Source: a bacterium HR23 (GTDB lineage: Bacteria; Chloroflexota; Dehalococcoidia; Lucifugimonadales; HRBIN23). Taken from it: DNA of 7,125 nt. Below, piece after piece: positions 4,330 through 7,125 of the stretch. Position 1 is the first letter of the stretch. The number at the start of each line of letters is the position of its first letter. The notes beneath the pieces were generated by a model. That model did no database searches and was not told the DNA's origin. It saw only the letters and a program-made list of their open reading frames with translations. Position numbers and translations under genes: made by a program. The DNA lies in the NCBI GenBank assembly GCA_002923335.1, contig BEHZ01000089.1:1-7125 (forward strand), given 5' to 3'.

Positions 4330-6190
4330 GGCGCTGGGCCAGGGAGAGGGTCATCCCCGGCAGGGAGGCGATGCGCTCCACCGGGGCGTCTTTGATGGCT
4401 TTGAGCGAGCCGAAGGTGCGCAGGAGGAGGCGCTTGCGCTTGGGGCCGATGCCCGGCACCGTGTCCAGCACCGAGCGGGTCTGGCGCTTGGAGCGCAGGC
4501 GCTGGTGGTAAGAGATGGCGAAGCGGTGGGCCTCGTCCCGTATCCGCTGGACAAGGAACAGCCCCTGGGAGCCACGGGGCAAAAGGATGCCCTCGGGGGA
4601 GTGGGGGACGAAGAGTTCCTCCCGCTCTTTGGCCAGGGCGCACAGGGGGATGAAGTCGGTGGACAGCCCGAGTTGCAGGAAGACCTCCTGGGCTGCAGAC
4701 AGGTGCCCCTTGCCCCCGTCCACGATGACCAGGTCGGGGACAATTCCCCAGGCCTCCTGCTCTGGGGGGGTGTTGCTCGGCGTGAAGAGATGGGGGGCCT
4801 TGCGGTAGGCCTCGGCCAGGCGGGAGAACCGACGCTGGAGCACCTCCCGGAGCATGGCGTAATCGTCTATCCCCTGGACGGTGCGCACCTTGAAACGGCG
4901 GTAGTGGGCACGGTGGGGCTTTCCCCCCACGAACACCACCATACTCCCCACGGCATCGGTGCCTCGGATGTTGGAGATATCGTAGCACTCAATGCGGTGG
5001 GGCAGGCGAGGGAGATTGAGGGCCTCCTGCACCTCGGCCAAAGCCTTCTGGAGGGCGTCCTCGTCGGCCAGCCTGTGGGCCTGCTGGAGACGTAGGCCCT
5101 CCTGGGCGTTCTCCACTGCCATATCCAGGAGACGCTTTTTGGCTCCCCGCCGGGGCACCAGCAGTTGCACCGGCCCCCCCCGCCTCTGGGCCAGGCTCTG
5201 GGCGATAAGGTCGGCCTCCTCGGGCAGAAGGGGAAGGACGATGAGAGGGGGAACGAAGGTGGCCGACTGGTAGAACTGGAGGAGGAAGTGGGCCAACACC
5301 CGCTGGGGAGGTTCATCCTGGGTGCCCTCCAGGGCGAAGGGGTCTCGTTCCACCAGTTTCCCCTGGCGGATGAAGAAGACTTCCGCCCGCGCCTCGGCTC
5401 CGCTCTGGGCGAGGGCAACCACATCCATATCCTCCCGCTTCAGGGAGACCACCTTCTGCTCCTCCAGCACCTGTTGGATGGCGGCTATCTGGTCCCGCAG
5501 GCGTGCCGCCCGCTCAAAGTCCCACCGCTCCGCGGCCTCCTGCATCTGCCGGCGCAGGCGGGCCAGCACCGCCTCTGCCTTCCCCTGGAGGAACTGGATA
5601 ACCTGCTGGATGATCTCCCGATACTCCTCTTTGGAGATATAGCCGGTGCAGGGGGCGGAACAGCGGTGGATGAAGTATTCCAGGCAGGGGCGGGGGTCCT
5701 TGCCCGTAATGGGCTTGGTGCAGGAGCGGTAGGGGAAGAGGCGCTTGAGGAGGTCCAGAGTTCGGCGCACGGAGCCGGCGCTGGCGTAGGGGCCGAAGTA
5801 AAGGGCGCCGTCCTGGCGCACCTGGCGGGTGAAGTAAACTAAGGGGAAATCCTCCTGCAGGTCAATGCGGATGTAGGGGTATGTCTTGTCGTCTCTCAGG
5901 CGGGTGTTATACGGGGGGCGGTGGCGCTTGATAAGGGTGTTCTCCAGCAGGAGGGCCTCGCTCTCCGAGTGGGTGAGGATGACCTCCAACTCCGCGGCAC
6001 GGGAGAGCATGCGCTGAATTTTGGGGGGAAGGTCTGCTCGCTGGGCGAAGTAGGAACGCACCCTATCCCGCAGGCGGGCGGCCTTCCCCACATACAGCAC
6101 TTGCCCCTTCCCGTTGGTGAAGAGGTAGACGCCCGGGCGCTCCGGCAGGGCCTTCAGGTGCTCCGGAAAGGTGGGGTCTCGCAGGTCCAC
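4313..6190 (-). CDS. uvrC: Excinuclease ABC subunit C (UvrC)
   Basis: UvrC makes both incisions around a DNA lesion in UvrABC nucleotide excision repair. The 625-residue product is complete. The GIY-YIG nuclease domain (about 15-95, 3' incision) shows PGVYLF (19-24), VLYVGKA (31-37) and EALLLENTLIK (78-88). Four cysteines, 157, 169, 177 and 181, match the iron-sulfur cysteine set known in E. coli UvrC. The UVR motif that contacts UvrB lies at about 206-240 (WDFERAARLRDQI). The RNase H-like 5'-incision domain has Asp404 in CYDISNIRGTDAVGSMVVF, Asp491 in IVDGGKG and His555. A double helix-hairpin-helix closes the protein (VPGIGPKRKRLLL, SLPGMTLSLAQRL). The start is GTG 6188-6190 with a GGGGG ribosome-site-like run five bases upstream; it begins 9 nt after the preceding small gene and ends with TAG inside the 3' end of the convergent gene. 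A short insertion at about 466-481 (PHLFTPSNTPPEQEAW) precedes the second nuclease segment. Confidence 0.98.
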   Translation of the reverse strand: MDLRDPTFPEHLKALPERPGVYLFTNGKGQVLYVGKAARLRDRVRSYFAQRADLPPKIQRMLSRAAELEVILTHSESEALLLENTLIKRHRPPYNTRLRDDKTYPYIRIDLQEDFPLVYFTRQVRQDGALYFGPYASAGSVRRTLDLLKRLFPYRSCTKPITGKDPRPCLEYFIHRCSAPCTGYISKEEYREIIQQVIQFLQGKAEAVLARLRRQMQEAAERWDFERAARLRDQIAAIQQVLEEQKVVSLKREDMDVVALAQSGAEARAEVFFIRQGKLVERDPFALEGTQDEPPQRVLAHFLLQFYQSATFVPPLIVLPLLPEEADLIAQSLAQRRGGPVQLLVPRRGAKKRLLDMAVENAQEGLRLQQAHRLADEDALQKALAEVQEALNLPRLPHRIECYDISNIRGTDAVGSMVVFVGGKPHRAHYRRFKVRTVQGIDDYAMLREVLQRRFSRLAEAYRKAPHLFTPSNTPPEQEAWGIVPDLVIVDGGKGHLSAAQEVFLQLGLSTDFIPLCALAKEREELFVPHSPEGILLPRGSQGLFLVQRIRDEAHRFAISYHQRLRSKRQTRSVLDTVPGIGPKRKRLLLRTFGSLKAIKDAPVERIASLPGMTLSLAQRLKEAL

Positions 6191-6199
6191 TGCAACCCC

Positions 6200-6460
6200 C
6201 TAGCGGAGCACGAGCCAGAGGACCAGCAGAATGGCCACGCAGATGCCTGTAACCGCTCCAATGGCCGCCACTTCCCGGGTGATGGGGAGGCGGGGGAGTG
6301 GGGTGGTGGAAGCGGGGCGGGGTGAGGAAGGGGGGGCCTCCCTGGGGGGCGGGGGCGAAGGGGCGGTAGCGGGTTTGGGGGGTAGGGTGGCCGTCCCCGC
6401 AGGTGGGGCGCTGAGGGCCGTGCGGGGCCGACGGCCGCGGCGATGGGACTTTCTGGGCAT
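6200..6460 (-). CDS. Small basic, proline-rich protein with one C-terminal transmembrane segment (unrecognised)
   Basis: I do not recognise a family. The 86-residue product has a strongly basic start (MPRKSHRRGRRPR), a low-complexity Pro/Ala/Ser/Thr stretch from about 16 to 60, and a single hydrophobic helix at about 64-85 (VAAIGAVTGICVAILLVLWLVL) ending in Arg86, the last residue. This is the layout of a tail-anchored membrane protein whose N-terminal part is probably cytosolic, because positive charges precede the helix. Start ATG 6458-6460 is preceded by AAGGAG that overlaps the stop codon of the upstream cytidylate-kinase-like gene; the gap is 13 nt, and uvrC starts 9 nt after its stop. 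This packing, with a good ribosome site, argues that it is a real, co-translated gene. The basic tail could bind nucleic acid or acidic phospholipid, but that is speculation. Confidence 0.72.
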   Translation of the reverse strand: MPRKSHRRGRRPRTALSAPPAGTATLPPKPATAPSPPPPREAPPSSPRPASTTPLPRLPITREVAAIGAVTGICVAILLVLWLVLR

Positions 6461-6469
6461 ACCTACTGC

Positions 6470-6475
6470 TCCTTC
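6470..6475 (-). promoter_or_regulatory. Ribosome binding site of the small membrane protein, overlapping the upstream stop codon
   Basis: The minus strand reads TGAAGGAG across 6469-6476, where TGA ends the cytidylate-kinase-like gene and AAGGAG serves the next ATG about nine bases on. The overlap suggests translational coupling of the two genes. Confidence 0.65.
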
Positions 6476-7125
6476 AGGCTTGTGTCCTGGCCCAGCATAC
6501 CCGGGCCAGGTGGGCTATCATATCGGCGGTCTGGTGGAAGGTGAGGAGGCCGGTGTTGAAGACCATATGGTATTGATGGGGAGCGGAGGCGTCTATCTTG
6601 TAAAAGCGCCGGTAGTAAACCTCCCGTGCCCGCTCCACCTGGGCGATGCGCCGTTCGGCGGTGGGCTTATCCAGGTGCTCTCGTTCCATAATAACCCGCA
6701 CCCGACGCTCATAGGGGGCCACTAAGCCGATGTGCAGGGCATCGGGGTAGTCCTTCAGCACCAGATTGGAGGCCCGCCCCACGATAACCAGGTTACCGCT
6801 CTTGGCCAGGTCGCGGATGGCCTGGCTGATGGCCTGAACGAACCGGCGGTCGTCCATTTCCTGGGTAGCCTCGTGGGTGCCTTCGGGATAAGGCTGGAGG
6901 AGCAGGGCGTCCATACTGGCGCCGAAGTAGGGGTCTCCGCCGGCCAGAGCGCTCCGCTCCAGAACCCGCTGGAGGAGGCGGGCCATGCGTTCCCCCAGGG
7001 TGGGGGAGCGCTCCTCCCTATCGGCCAGGGTGGCCACCGGGATGCGGATGCGTCGGCTGGCTTCGGCCAGCACCAGGCGGTCCACATAGTCCATGCCCAG
7101 GGTGCGGGCGACCTCCACGCCTACC
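6474..7125 (-). CDS. Cytidylate kinase-like family protein (N-terminus cut by window edge)
   Basis: This is a P-loop NMP-kinase-like protein of the cytidylate kinase-like family (Pfam Cytidylate_kin2 type), not the canonical Cmk. The visible part starts mid-frame at the right edge and gives about 217 residues to TGA 6474-6476. The first visible residues, VGVEVARTLGMDYVDR, correspond to the segment just after the family's P-loop (usually followed by GREIA..LG..Y.DR), so the P-loop itself and only about 15-20 residues are likely outside. Further family blocks are AISQAIRDLAKSGNLVIVGR, followed by LKDYPDALHIGLVAPYERRVRVIMERE and the LID-like stretch from TAERRIAQVERAREVYYRRFY to the HMVFNTGLL block. 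Members probably phosphorylate a nucleotide, but the substrate is generally unproven. It heads an operon with the small membrane protein and uvrC. The in-frame ATG/GTG codons near the edge are unlikely to be the true start because they would delete the P-loop. Confidence 0.85.
   Translation of the reverse strand, partial: VGVEVARTLGMDYVDRLVLAEASRRIRIPVATLADREERSPTLGERMARLLQRVLERSALAGGDPYFGASMDALLLQPYPEGTHEATQEMDDRRFVQAISQAIRDLAKSGNLVIVGRASNLVLKDYPDALHIGLVAPYERRVRVIMEREHLDKPTAERRIAQVERAREVYYRRFYKIDASAPHQYHMVFNTGLLTFHQTADMIAHLARVCWARTQA

Noticed and set aside
5165..5842. 225-codon plus-strand frame within uvrC
   Set aside because: Antisense to a region of UvrC with clear cysteine and UVR motifs; it is a compositional shadow.
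1..7125. Recurring short words such as CCAGGGCC and GGCCAGG as dispersed repeats
   Set aside because: They are reverse complements of common Leu-Ala (CTG GCC) codon pairs in minus-strand genes, with no fixed spacing or longer shared unit.

Overview
The window is GC-rich (roughly two thirds G+C by eye), densely coding bacterial DNA with sigma70-like promoter elements and Shine-Dalgarno sites. Nothing in it points to phage, plasmid, transposon or CRISPR content. The gene set is core metabolism plus DNA repair. The style (very GC-rich, short MetF, cytidylate-kinase-like gene upstream of uvrC, acpS beside nnr) would fit Chloroflexota such as Dehalococcoidia-like lineages, but that is a low-confidence impression and was not tested by phylogeny.

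Left block (1-2888, minus strand): a three-gene operon reading right to left, metF-type methylenetetrahydrofolate reductase, then acpS (holo-ACP synthase), then nnr (bifunctional NAD(P)HX epimerase/dehydratase). The two gaps are 19 nt each. nnr is open to the left edge: 517 residues are visible with no stop, which is essentially the full protein. A near-consensus promoter (TAGACA, 17 nt, TATAAT) lies just upstream of metF. The three products serve cofactor and carrier chemistry: one-carbon folate reduction, phosphopantetheinylation of acyl carrier protein, and repair of damaged nicotinamide nucleotides.

Middle block (2889-4329, plus strand): a divergent enoyl-CoA hydratase/isomerase-family gene (start 3011) with its own promoter, whose spacer holds a perfect 7-bp inverted repeat that may be an operator. 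Next comes a 107-nt gap with a probable second promoter overlapped by a 9-bp inverted repeat, then an unrecognised 145-residue protein with two conserved-looking ends joined by a Pro/Ala linker. That gene runs 17 nt into the 3' end of uvrC on the opposite strand.

Right block (4313-7125, minus strand): a tightly packed operon reading right to left: a cytidylate-kinase-like protein (N-terminus cut by the right edge), an 86-residue basic, proline-rich protein with one C-terminal membrane segment, and full-length UvrC with all of its domains. Gaps are 13 and 9 nt. Its promoter must lie beyond the right edge.

I see no clearly new multi-gene system. The points most worth a second look are the two unrecognised small proteins, the divergent promoter region with its palindrome, and the palindrome-covered promoter of the 145-residue gene.
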